64,000 nucleotides of DNA from an uncultured Vampirovibrio sp. (lineage in GTDB: Bacteria; Cyanobacteriota; Vampirovibrionia; Gastranaerophilales; Gastranaerophilaceae): the NCBI GenBank assembly GCA_910578465.1, contig CAJTPW010000001.1, positions 623,851-687,850 of the forward strand. Direction: 5' to 3'. The translations under genes were made by a program, and so were the position numbers. Numbering within the stretch: the stretch's first letter is position 1; each line of letters opens with the position of its first letter. Of the stretch, positions 9,646-17,365 are shown one piece after another. The notes under the pieces were generated by a model, which ran no database searches, was not told where the DNA came from, and was given only the letters and a program-made list of their open reading frames with translations.

Positions 9646-9661
9646 TGTAAATTTTTGTTAA
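9646..9661 (+). promoter_or_regulatory. TGTAAA-N4-TGTTAA direct-repeat box
   Basis: TGTAAA (9646-9651) and TGTTAA (9656-9661) lie in direct orientation with a 10-bp period, 85-100 bp before the ATG at 9746. The same arrangement precedes four other genes of this window (22350, 22917, 25582, 46520). One helical turn between half-sites suits a tandem-binding regulator. The regulator is unknown. Confidence 0.5.
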
Positions 9662-9666
9662 TTTTA

Positions 9667-9679
9667 CCCCCCCCCCCCC
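9667..9679 (+). repeat. homopolymeric tract of 13 C
   Basis: Thirteen consecutive C in an AT-rich intergenic region, between the TGTAAA box (9646-9661) and a probable -10 box TATAAA (9707-9712) of the gene at 9746. Tracts of this length slip readily during replication, so this is a candidate phase-variation switch. The 9437-9745 gap otherwise holds tRNA-Lys, its terminator, the box and the promoter. Confidence 0.6.
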
Positions 9680-9745
9680 GAAAATTTTCCGCTTGAGCAG
9701 TTATTGTATAAATGTAGTTAGTTTTATCTTAGTAAGGAATACCAC

Positions 9746-11638
9746 ATGAGAATTTCAAATGTACAAGCCAATGTATTTAACACAACCCGCTTAAAAACAG
9801 GAGCTCAAAAACAAGTTTCTACACCTGTAAATAATATGACGGGCGACACTGTCTCTTTTAACGGACGCGGTTCCAGAGCTACAAGTATCGTATTTTCATT
9901 TCTTACCGCTCTTGCTGCCCTAACAAGTGTTGCAACTGCAAAAGCAGCTAATACGGAAAAAGAAGCTGCCACCGTGCCGACCCCCGCCGTTACCATAGAT
10001 GTGCCACCATACAGCCCTGCTCAGTCCATAGCTCCACCTCCTATTACGTTCACTGTACAGGAACGTCTTAATATTTCAAGATACAACATGGAACGTACCG
10101 CAAAAGAAGCAGCAGAAGCTGAAGAAAGTGCCGTAAGTGCAGAAAAGCATGCCGATGAGCTTGAGGCAGTTGCACGACAGGCCGAATTAGTTTCGAATGC
10201 ATATGATAAAATGAAACCCGTATGGAATATAGCCGATGACGGTTCTGAAATTGCGAAGGGAATGGAAAAATATCTTAAAATGACTGATACTTCCGTTCCT
10301 GATTTCGAAGACTATGTTGCAAAAATCGAAGAAGCTGTTGAAAATGGCGAACTAAGTGCAGATGAAGCAGCAGAAGCTAAAATTTTAACAAGCGAAGCTC
10401 GAAACGGCCTTGCTGATGTTAAAGTTGCGATTGAAGAAGCGGATGGAGCTATGCAGAGTGTAAAAGAATCTGCAACAGAAACATCTGAGCTTGCAAGCAA
10501 CGTTTTTGGCGCTGCTAAAGATGGTGTTTGGATTCCAAACACTGAAAATATAGAAAAATCTATCGCAAAAACAACAGAAGCTACAAGTGATGCAAAAGAT
10601 AAATTTAATACACTGCAAACCACATACGATGACTTGTATGAAAGTATGAAGAAGCTTGGCTCCATAGCTGAAAAACTTGGTTTACCTCCTGTGCAAAAAG
10701 GTCAGATTGAAATGGGACCAAATGTTATTTATGATACTTATGAAATGATTTATGGTAAATCTTTATATCAAATGGAAGCTGAATCTGCCAATACTAAAGC
10801 TGCTATGGCAAGAGCGGCTGCTAACAGCAGACGTGCTGATGCGGATAAATTGGCTGCAGAGGCAGATAAAGCAACCAAACTTTATGAAGCTCTTAAAACC
10901 ATTGACGATGCAGAAACAGCGGCAATTGAAGCGCAAGATGCCAGAAAGCTTGCAGATAAATTAGCTGCTGAGGCACTTGATGCAAGAAAAATAGCTGAGC
11001 AGGCCGATGTATGTAAGCCGACAAGAATTGCAGGACGTAAAGTTTTAAATGAAGATGTTTACGCTTCCAAGGATGCGGCATATTATCTTGATACCGAAAT
11101 TAAAAAGGCAAATATACTTCTTGATTATGCAAAAGAAGCAGGACTTTCCGAAAAAGAAACCGCATTTCTTGTGAAACTTGTTGAAAAAGCTGGCACTCTT
11201 TCGGATGAAACAAAAAGTGCAAGTGACGCTACTGAAGACGCTGCACGTGCTGCGCTTGCAAGCAAAAACAGAAACGAAGCAAATGCTGCAAAAGCAAAGC
11301 TTGATTCTGCCGTAGCAAAAAATGATAAAGCTACAGAAAAGGCTGACAAGACAAGACAAGAACTTGCAGAGGCATGTGATAAAATCATTATTTTAATCAA
11401 GGCAGCTCCAAACGTAGAAGATATTGAAATTGTTTTACCGGGACCTGTTAGGTTGCAGACTCCTCCGATTGCCTGCGGCCCCGAAGAAGTTTTCGGTAAA
11501 ACTCAGGAAAGATTAGACGCTAACAGAATGCAATCCGAAGCAGATAAAGCCAAAAAAGAAGCTGAAACAAAAGAAAAGGAAGCAAGATTGCTTGCAAAAG
11601 AGGCAAAAGCTGCAAAAGAATATCTGGAAAACAATTAG
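9746..11638 (+). CDS. coiled-coil Ala/Glu/Lys-rich protein with N-terminal SFNG motif
   Basis: A 630-residue protein of unknown function. It starts MRI and has VSFNG at 36-40, the tag-like motif of this window. A hydrophobic stretch (about 47-66) ending AKA follows, a possible membrane anchor or delayed signal peptide. The rest is mostly long, acidic alpha-helix with coiled-coil character. Three related modules are visible: from about residue 110 (QERLNISRYNMERTAKEAAE), from about 337 (QMEAESANTKAAMARAAANS), and from about 588 (QERLDANRMQSEADKAKKEA). A surface or periplasmic structural role is plausible but unproven. AAGGA precedes the ATG. Upstream sit a poly-C tract and a TGTAAA box. Confidence 0.7.
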   Translation: MRISNVQANVFNTTRLKTGAQKQVSTPVNNMTGDTVSFNGRGSRATSIVFSFLTALAALTSVATAKAANTEKEAATVPTPAVTIDVPPYSPAQSIAPPPITFTVQERLNISRYNMERTAKEAAEAEESAVSAEKHADELEAVARQAELVSNAYDKMKPVWNIADDGSEIAKGMEKYLKMTDTSVPDFEDYVAKIEEAVENGELSADEAAEAKILTSEARNGLADVKVAIEEADGAMQSVKESATETSELASNVFGAAKDGVWIPNTENIEKSIAKTTEATSDAKDKFNTLQTTYDDLYESMKKLGSIAEKLGLPPVQKGQIEMGPNVIYDTYEMIYGKSLYQMEAESANTKAAMARAAANSRRADADKLAAEADKATKLYEALKTIDDAETAAIEAQDARKLADKLAAEALDARKIAEQADVCKPTRIAGRKVLNEDVYASKDAAYYLDTEIKKANILLDYAKEAGLSEKETAFLVKLVEKAGTLSDETKSASDATEDAARAALASKNRNEANAAKAKLDSAVAKNDKATEKADKTRQELAEACDKIIILIKAAPNVEDIEIVLPGPVRLQTPPIACGPEEVFGKTQERLDANRMQSEADKAKKEAETKEKEARLLAKEAKAAKEYLENN

Positions 11639-11667
11639 AAATTTAATGTTTTCAGAAAGCTAAATTT

Positions 11668-11702
11668 AAAAAGCCCGAGTGATATTCACAAGGGCTTTTT
11701 AA
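11668..11702 (+). terminator. bidirectional terminator
   Basis: AAAAGCCC and GGGCTTTTT (11693-11700) form a stem with A/T runs on both sides. It can end the coiled-coil gene (+) and also serve the response-regulator operon (-). Confidence 0.75.
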
Positions 11703-11756
11703 ATGTTTTTAATTTGTAAAAATCCTGGGTTTTGAGCATAGGGGGTGCTGATAAAG

Positions 11757-12419
11757 CTATACGATATTTTCTTTCAATGCTAAAATTGCTGCCTGTGTTC
11801 TGTCTTCAACGGCGAGCTTTTGAATGATGCTTTTCACATGGTTTTTTACTGTATAAAGCGAGATTACAAGCTTGTTTGCAATGTCTTTATTATTCATACC
11901 TTTTGAAATTAATGTTAAGATTTCTTTTTCTCTGTTTGTCAGATTAAAATTATTTGAAGTTTTTGAAGTGTCGTCAATGGGTGCAAAACCTGAAAGCGCT
12001 TCCAGAATATAATTTGCGATACTCGGTGCAATCCAAACTTCTCCGTTCATTACCATCTTAATTACATCAACAAGTTTTTCCGTACTGATATTTTTCATAG
12101 CATAAGCATTTGCCCCGCAATTAAACGCTTGCAATACGGTTTCTCTTTCATCGATTGATGTAAGCATTATTATTTTTACATCGGGATTAATTGTTCTTAT
12201 TCTTTTGGCTGCTTCAATTCCGTTCAGTATCGGCATAGCGATATCCATAAGAATTGCATCAGGCGTATTTTCAGGTGTACATGTTTTCATAAAATCCATA
12301 GCCAGTTTACCGTTTTCAAATTCACCCGTTACTTTGATGTCCGTATAAGGTTTTAGCCCGTACAAAATTCCTTTTCGTGTAAGTTCATGGTCTTCAACCA
12401 GAATAACCTTTATGCTCAT
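11757..12419 (-). CDS. NarL/FixJ-family response regulator
   Basis: A 220-residue two-component response regulator. The receiver domain (about 3-120) has the acidic pair ED at 9-10, the phosphoacceptor Asp59 in LMD59IAMP, the T/S switch in MLTS, and a conserved Lys in YAMK. A LuxR-type helix-turn-helix (about 155-205) contains LTNREKEILTLISKGMNNKD and TVKNHVKSI. It binds DNA when phosphorylated. The gene begins 11 bp after the sensor kinase gene on the same strand, so that kinase is its likely partner. Its target genes are not evident. Confidence 0.92.
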   Translation of the reverse strand: MSIKVILVEDHELTRKGILYGLKPYTDIKVTGEFENGKLAMDFMKTCTPENTPDAILMDIAMPILNGIEAAKRIRTINPDVKIIMLTSIDERETVLQAFNCGANAYAMKNISTEKLVDVIKMVMNGEVWIAPSIANYILEALSGFAPIDDTSKTSNNFNLTNREKEILTLISKGMNNKDIANKLVISLYTVKNHVKSIIQKLAVEDRTQAAILALKENIV

Positions 12420-12430
12420 TCTTTCTTCCT

Positions 12431-14026
12431 TTATGCAGTATGATTTTTTGGCAGTGTAACCGTAAATTTTGTATATTTTTCGACTTCACTTTCGATTTCA
12501 ATTTTTCCATCCAAAAGTTCCGTCAATTTTTTACAAACATCAAGCCCGAGGCCCGAGCCGAGTCTTCTGTTGTAAGATTTTGAAGTATAATATCTGTCAA
12601 AAACATGGTCAATATCTTCTTTTGCAATACCGTCACCATTATCTTCCACAAATATTTTACACTCATTTTCATTTATTTTTGCTGAAATTTTTACTTCGCC
12701 GTCAGTTTTTAAATTGTCTATGGAATTTGCGCAAAGATTTATAAAAATCCTCTCCAGACAGGTTTTATTGGTATTTATGATAAATTTTCCCTCTGAAAGC
12801 TCGTTACTCAGGTTTATGTTTTTTTCATTTGCAAGGGGTTTAATTTTTATAAAACTGTCTTGAACAAGTTCTGCTAAATCAGCTTCTTCGTATGTAATAT
12901 CACTTTTTTTCAAATTAAACTGATATGATTCCAAAATTAAATTTACCATTCTTAAAAGATGGGAAGAATTTTTCTCAAGACTTTTTGCAAGTTCCATCTC
13001 ATCTTTTAGCTTCAGTTCCGAAAATTTATTTGAAATCAAAGCTAAAGCTCGCTCCTGTGCGATTAACGGCGTCCTGAAATCGTGTGTCAGGTTTCTTATA
13101 AAGCTTGATCTTAATTCTTCTTTTTCTTTCAAGCCCTTTACCATTTCATTAAAGTTATTATAAGTTTCCTGAACTGTTTTTTGGTTTACCCCGACCTTTA
13201 AAACAAGATTTAAATCCCCCGATTTTACTCTTTTGGAGGCTGCAGAGAGCTTCAAAAACGGATTTACGAAATTTATATTAATCTGTCTTGCAATAAATAT
13301 ACTTAAAAATACTCCTGCAATTATGATAAAAAGCACGGCACGCTGTTCATACGGGTTTGCAGGGGGAATATGCCAGCTTGTTTTAATCAAAACCGTAATT
13401 TCATCCTTTGCACAGCTCTTATCAAAGGTGAATATTTTATATGAAATGCTTTTGTTGGCAGGAAGTCCGAGAGGAATATTGCTAAAGTCTTTTTTAAATG
13501 CTGATAAACTGTTTGGAATTTTATCGGGTGCCGAATGTCCTATTAAGCTTTCACTGTTAATTTTATTTCCTGCATAAATTTCAAGCTTAAAAGGCCCTGA
13601 TGGTTTTAACATATCAGGTGTCACTTCTTTTGTAATTTTAATTCCTTTTATCCCATTTTCCATAAAAGGAATAATTACCGTACTGTAAAGCTTCGGAGTT
13701 TTGTCGGTTTCATAGTAGTACATTATTTCATCAGGAAATTCGGATAAAAAATCTACTTTTGCATCAGAAAAAATGCTTTGTATTTCTTCCTTCGTAACCC
13801 CGCCCATTTGCGGCATATATAGTTTTTTCATTGCGTTAACAGTTTCAACTTTGAGAAGGCTTTCGATGTTGTAAATCATCTCCCTTGAAACAGCGTCAAG
13901 AATATGGTGTGAGGCCCCGAGTTCCATTTTTGAAATTTGTTTATTTGAATAAATAAAAAGGCACAAAAGGGGTAAAATCAATGTCAGAGTGAATATGAAG
14001 AATAAGTATTTTGCAAATTTAACCAT
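12431..14026 (-). CDS. membrane sensor histidine kinase
   Basis: A 531-residue inner-membrane kinase. Transmembrane segments at about 7-26 and 230-247 enclose an extracytoplasmic sensor domain of about 200 residues that I do not recognise. A HAMP linker (about 248-300) follows, then the H-box NLTHDFRTPL with His315, the N-box NLCANSIDNL, and the G-boxes DNGDGI and GSGLGLD. It should phosphorylate the adjacent NarL-type regulator. No Shine-Dalgarno is seen: a -10-like TATAAA (14035-14040) ends 8 bp before the ATG, so the mRNA may be leaderless. The signal sensed is unknown. Confidence 0.92.
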   Translation of the reverse strand: MVKFAKYLFFIFTLTLILPLLCLFIYSNKQISKMELGASHHILDAVSREMIYNIESLLKVETVNAMKKLYMPQMGGVTKEEIQSIFSDAKVDFLSEFPDEIMYYYETDKTPKLYSTVIIPFMENGIKGIKITKEVTPDMLKPSGPFKLEIYAGNKINSESLIGHSAPDKIPNSLSAFKKDFSNIPLGLPANKSISYKIFTFDKSCAKDEITVLIKTSWHIPPANPYEQRAVLFIIIAGVFLSIFIARQININFVNPFLKLSAASKRVKSGDLNLVLKVGVNQKTVQETYNNFNEMVKGLKEKEELRSSFIRNLTHDFRTPLIAQERALALISNKFSELKLKDEMELAKSLEKNSSHLLRMVNLILESYQFNLKKSDITYEEADLAELVQDSFIKIKPLANEKNINLSNELSEGKFIINTNKTCLERIFINLCANSIDNLKTDGEVKISAKINENECKIFVEDNGDGIAKEDIDHVFDRYYTSKSYNRRLGSGLGLDVCKKLTELLDGKIEIESEVEKYTKFTVTLPKNHTA

Positions 14027-14097
14027 AAAAATATTTTATATGAAATTTTGTATAAAAGGCTAAAATTTAACAAAAATAATACTGCAGAGCCATAAAG

Positions 14098-14985
14098 CTA
14101 ACAGTTTACAAATTCATTTGAAACATTGCAATCCAGTTCTTTATAATTTGTAAGTTTAAAGCCAAGCTTTTGAATTTCGGTTTTCAATTCAGGTTCAGTG
14201 ACTGCAAGAAGCTCTTTATAATTTAATTTGTATTCATCACAAGTTAAATATTTAGGATGCACAAGAATTTCCACGGTCTTGTTTTCAATATTTTGAAGAG
14301 AAGAAAGCCCCGCCAGAATAGTATCCCTATCCATATTTCCCGTAAAATTCACCCCGATTAAATAATCGTTAATATTTATCTTTTTTGAATTTGAGTTTAA
14401 TTTTAAAACTGTATTCTTATTTGTTATGCTTAATGTATTTAATAATTCAAGCTTTATTAAATTTATAGGATATCTCAGGGTTAGAATTTTGTTAAATTTT
14501 GGCACGAAATAAGGTTTTTCATACTGCACCCTGATGTTTTTAATTTTGTATTCAAGTGCAAGCTTTAAAACAAGGTTAAATATGCTTGGAATTGCATGGA
14601 TATGAACGTGGGAGTTTATATGGTCAATTTCTGTGTCCGCAATTATTTTTTCAATTTGTGCTCTAAATTCCTGCTCAATCTGGGATAAAAGTTTTTTATT
14701 GTTCGAGTTGTATAAAAACCAGATAAATCCTTTATTAAATCTACCGTTTTTATCGGTAAAAAGTGAGGGATTTGTAAGACTTTTGCCTTCAACAATGTTT
14801 AAATGAATTCCTTTTCCAATGTTTGGAATTTCGGGAAGAATTTCTTTTAAACCGTGCTCGTAAAATTCGCCGTTTGGGGCAATGCAGGTGGAAGTCAGTA
14901 TTCCTTTTGAATAGCCTTCCATAATGGCAAGGTTCGCTTCTTCATTTAGACCAAAATCATCGGAATTAAAAATCAAGTTTTTCAT
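14098..14985 (-). CDS. YdjC/ChbG-family carbohydrate deacetylase
   Basis: A 295-residue protein of the YdjC family. Members are metal-dependent deacetylases of N-acetylated sugars (ChbG acts on chitobiose). Metal-binding signatures are visible: FNSDDFG (6-12) and HINSHVHIHAIP (about 116-127). GKGIHLNIVEG is also conserved. There is no signal peptide. A TGn-extended -10 box TATAAT (14995-15000) ends 9 bp before the ATG and there is no Shine-Dalgarno, which points to a leaderless message. The natural substrate is unknown; recycling of amino sugars or glycan trimming is likely. Confidence 0.82.
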   Translation of the reverse strand: MKNLIFNSDDFGLNEEANLAIMEGYSKGILTSTCIAPNGEFYEHGLKEILPEIPNIGKGIHLNIVEGKSLTNPSLFTDKNGRFNKGFIWFLYNSNNKKLLSQIEQEFRAQIEKIIADTEIDHINSHVHIHAIPSIFNLVLKLALEYKIKNIRVQYEKPYFVPKFNKILTLRYPINLIKLELLNTLSITNKNTVLKLNSNSKKININDYLIGVNFTGNMDRDTILAGLSSLQNIENKTVEILVHPKYLTCDEYKLNYKELLAVTEPELKTEIQKLGFKLTNYKELDCNVSNEFVNC

Positions 14986-15046
14986 AACGACTTAATTATA
15001 GCATATTTTCCTTTTTGAAGGCCTGTATATTTTATGTTTCAATAAT

Positions 15047-16024
15047 CTATGCCCAGGTTTTAAAATTTGGCTCTTCCATTGTCATACAATGTATTCCGCC
15101 TCCGCCATATGCCAAGGCTTCCATAATATAGTTTGTATCTCTTGCGGGCGATTTTTTGCCCTCAATGAAATAAATCTTATCAAGGTATGGAACTTTTTCC
15201 CTTAAATCATCGGCAAATGTTTTTTCAATGCTTGAATATAATTTATTGGAACACTTGCTTGAATTTGTAATATATGAAATTGTTCCGTTTTTATGTTTGT
15301 TTACAATTGCGTTCATAAAATTAAAAGATTCGCCGTAATCTCCTGCAATTCTTATCGGAATAAAGCCTATTTCTTCAAGTTTTTTAACCGTTGCATTAAC
15401 ATCGCAGTAGTATGCGAATATGCGCTGAAGTTTATAGTGATTTGCCGTAGTTTGCCTGAAAGTTTCTTTTTCTTCCTCCGTGCCGTCAAGCTTGTCGATA
15501 TTTTGCATTACAAGTTCAGGGTCATTTACAAGAATAAACGGATAGCCGATAGGGCGCAAAAACATATCAAGATGGTAATTTTGCTGCGGCAGAAAATAAA
15601 TATTCTCCGGCGGAATATCATATGTTTTTGAAATCTCTTCTTTGTTTTGCGTTTTATTCTTTTCTCCGGAAATAAGCCATTTTTCTCCGTTTGGAAATTT
15701 TCCTATAAATGCATTTCCGCCTGTAAGGTATCCCGGGGTTTTCGTTGCGGGCATTTTGTATCTGCTTCTTATTGTGCAAAGAAAGTTGTCGCTTGCTTTA
15801 TCGGAGGAAATAAGAAACGGTCCGCCTGCTTTTTCTATTATACTTTTATCATCCTGAACCCATTCAAGGTTATCATGAATTGTTGCAACCTTGATGTCTT
15901 CGGTCATTCCGACTGCTTTTAATTCATCTGCAAACGGAGCGGAATATTCCTGCTCTATATAAATCCTTTTGAGCGGAGCGGCGTCATATCCTCTAAAGTT
16001 TATACTGTTTATTCTTAAATTCAT
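15047..16024 (-). CDS. agmatine/arginine-deiminase-like protein with N-terminal INFRG tag
   Basis: A 325-residue protein. It begins MNLRINSINFRG, with the short tag INFRG (8-12) that recurs in other proteins of this window. The body looks like a guanidine-modifying (amidinotransferase-fold) enzyme: TGGN at 101-104, HLD at 151-153 in NYHLDMF, and GGGGIHCMTMEEP with candidate catalytic Cys313. These match the H/D/Cys positions of agmatine deiminases and peptidyl-arginine deiminases. No secretion signal is seen. The substrate could be free agmatine or arginine residues in proteins; sequence alone does not decide. The upstream neighbours are the tRNA-Ser/tRNA-Glu pair. Confidence 0.65.
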   Translation of the reverse strand: MNLRINSINFRGYDAAPLKRIYIEQEYSAPFADELKAVGMTEDIKVATIHDNLEWVQDDKSIIEKAGGPFLISSDKASDNFLCTIRSRYKMPATKTPGYLTGGNAFIGKFPNGEKWLISGEKNKTQNKEEISKTYDIPPENIYFLPQQNYHLDMFLRPIGYPFILVNDPELVMQNIDKLDGTEEEKETFRQTTANHYKLQRIFAYYCDVNATVKKLEEIGFIPIRIAGDYGESFNFMNAIVNKHKNGTISYITNSSKCSNKLYSSIEKTFADDLREKVPYLDKIYFIEGKKSPARDTNYIMEALAYGGGGIHCMTMEEPNFKTWA

Positions 16025-16064
16025 GGGTCATCCTTTTTTATTGTGCCCATATATAATGCTTCTG

Positions 16065-16096
16065 AAAAAAAGATTTTGCTTTTAATAATCAAAATC
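16065..16096 (-). terminator. weak terminator after tRNA-Glu
   Basis: GATTTTG (16072-16078) and CAAAATC (16090-16096) form a 7-bp stem. On the minus strand it is followed by seven T. The stem touches the tRNA discriminator base. Confidence 0.45.
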
Positions 16097-16167
16097 GGCG
16101 GTAACGGGATTTGAACCCGTGTCAACAGAATGAGAATCTGCTATCCTGACCCCTAGACGATACCGCT
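16096..16167 (-). tRNA. tRNA-Glu (anticodon CTC)
   Basis: On the minus strand the D-arm GTCTAGGGGTCAGGAT, the anticodon loop TTCTCAT (anticodon CTC) and the T-arm ACGGG-TTCAAAT-CCCGT are canonical. The acceptor strands are AGCGGTA and TACCGCC, so base pairs 2-7 form but position 1 is an A-C mismatch. The discriminator is G. It lies 31 bp downstream of tRNA-Ser and is probably co-transcribed. Confidence 0.85.
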
Positions 16168-16198
16168 AAAATGCTGTTGTAAACGAGTTAAGAAAAAT

Positions 16199-16285
16199 CG
16201 GAAAGGGAGGGATTCGAACCCTCGGTGGAGTCGCCCCCACACAGACGTTCCAGGTCTGCACCTTAAACCACTCGGACACCTCTCC
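16199..16285 (-). tRNA. tRNA-Ser (anticodon GGA)
   Basis: A class II tRNA of 87 nt with a long variable arm. The acceptor stem pairs GGAGAGG with CCTTTCC and the discriminator is G. The anticodon loop is CTGGAAC, giving GGA. The T-arm contains GGTTCGAATCC. It precedes tRNA-Glu on the same strand. Confidence 0.94.
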
Positions 16286-16353
16286 ATTGGTATCAGGCAG
16301 TTTGCCTGATATATTTATTTTATTAAAAGCATATATATTATGCAACCAAATTT

Positions 16354-16770
16354 TTAAAAAATACCAAAAAGCTTACGTCTTTTGCCACCATTTCCCTGAA
16401 TGCGGGTGTCAAGCTTTGTGCTTGTATCTTCAGTACTCACTGCTTTGGGTTTAGGGGCAGCTGAATGTTTCAGGTATCTTTCAAGAGCTTTTTTGGCGCC
16501 AACCTGCGGGTCATCGTGAGCAGCAAGATAACAGGTTGTATCATTGGTAAACGGATCTGTGGCTCTGTAGTTTAAGCATTTGCCACGATTAAATGTTCCG
16601 ATTAAAATATCGTCATCATTGTTGTCGCTTGCCGTCGTAAGTTCTTGAAACGTATCACAAAAATCCGGGCTTTCATGCATATATTGTTTTACCAAATCTA
16701 CGGCACTTTCTTGTACATGTAACGCTCTAAAATTTGGTTTTGGTATATTAAAATTGCCTGATATTCTCAT
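16354..16770 (-). CDS. small tagged hypothetical protein (NFRA motif)
   Basis: A 138-residue protein that I do not recognise. The N-terminus starts MRI and carries PNFRALHV (12-19), a variant of the F-[R/K]-G tag of this window with Ala for Gly. The middle is acidic (SDNNDDD at about 48-54). The C-terminus is basic (GGKRRKLFGIF). It has no signal peptide or transmembrane segment. The next gene upstream on the same strand is another small tagged protein with the same layout (short tag, then a charged body). Confidence 0.6.
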   Translation of the reverse strand: MRISGNFNIPKPNFRALHVQESAVDLVKQYMHESPDFCDTFQELTTASDNNDDDILIGTFNRGKCLNYRATDPFTNDTTCYLAAHDDPQVGAKKALERYLKHSAAPKPKAVSTEDTSTKLDTRIQGNGGKRRKLFGIF

Positions 16771-16847
16771 AAAAGATTCCTCTTTTTACGTTTGTAATTC
16801 TATAAAACTTCTAAAAATTATATTTTGCTTAATAAATCTATCCGAAT

Positions 16848-17210
16848 TTATGCTCTGATATCAATTTTACTACCGCATGCAGGCATTGTAAATCTTTTTT
16901 TGCCATCATCATCTGTCTTTTTTGAATCAGGTTCTTCTTCAATGCCTGAAGCTTTTCTTAGCTTTAAAAGAAAGTCCGAATCATTGAATACCGGAACGGT
17001 ATCAACAGCGGCTTTATCAGGTTCTTTTTCAGGAATATCCTTGCTTTGAGCAGCTTTTTTTGGACCGTGAGGTTTTTTTAAAACGCTGTCACGTGCAATT
17101 TCTGCGGCGATTTCGCGGCACATTACTTCTGCTCTGTCCATAGGAACTTCTCTGGTATAGAGAAGAGCACCTTTAAAGTTAGGATATAAAGAGTTTCTTA
17201 ATATTTTCAT
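16848..17210 (-). CDS. small tagged hypothetical protein (NFKG motif)
   Basis: A 120-residue protein when started at the ATG at 17210, which has AAGGA about 7 nt upstream; an in-frame start 24 codons earlier lacks such a site and is less likely. It begins MKILRNSLYPNFKG, so the tag NFKG is at 11-14. The rest is charged and probably partly disordered, rich in Lys, Glu, Asp and Pro. I find no known domain. It lies between clpC and the other small tagged gene, all on the minus strand. Confidence 0.6.
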   Translation of the reverse strand: MKILRNSLYPNFKGALLYTREVPMDRAEVMCREIAAEIARDSVLKKPHGPKKAAQSKDIPEKEPDKAAVDTVPVFNDSDFLLKLRKASGIEEEPDSKKTDDDGKKRFTMPACGSKIDIRA

Positions 17211-17316
17211 TTGTTGTCCTTGCTCTTGTATGCTGTATTTTGGTGTATTTTCTATTATACACAAAACAAAAATATAAAACACAAAGAAAATAAAAATTTA
17301 CTCAAATTTGTACTAA

Positions 17317-17352
17317 AAAACAGAGGCTGTGATTTCAAGCCTCTGTTTTATT
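17317..17352 (-). terminator. terminator of clpC
   Basis: AAAACAGAGGCT and AGCCTCTGTTTT form a 12-bp stem around a 9-nt loop. On the minus strand it follows the clpC stop codon; T-runs on both strands could make it bidirectional. Confidence 0.75.
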
Positions 17353-17365
17353 TTTTAAAATCAAT

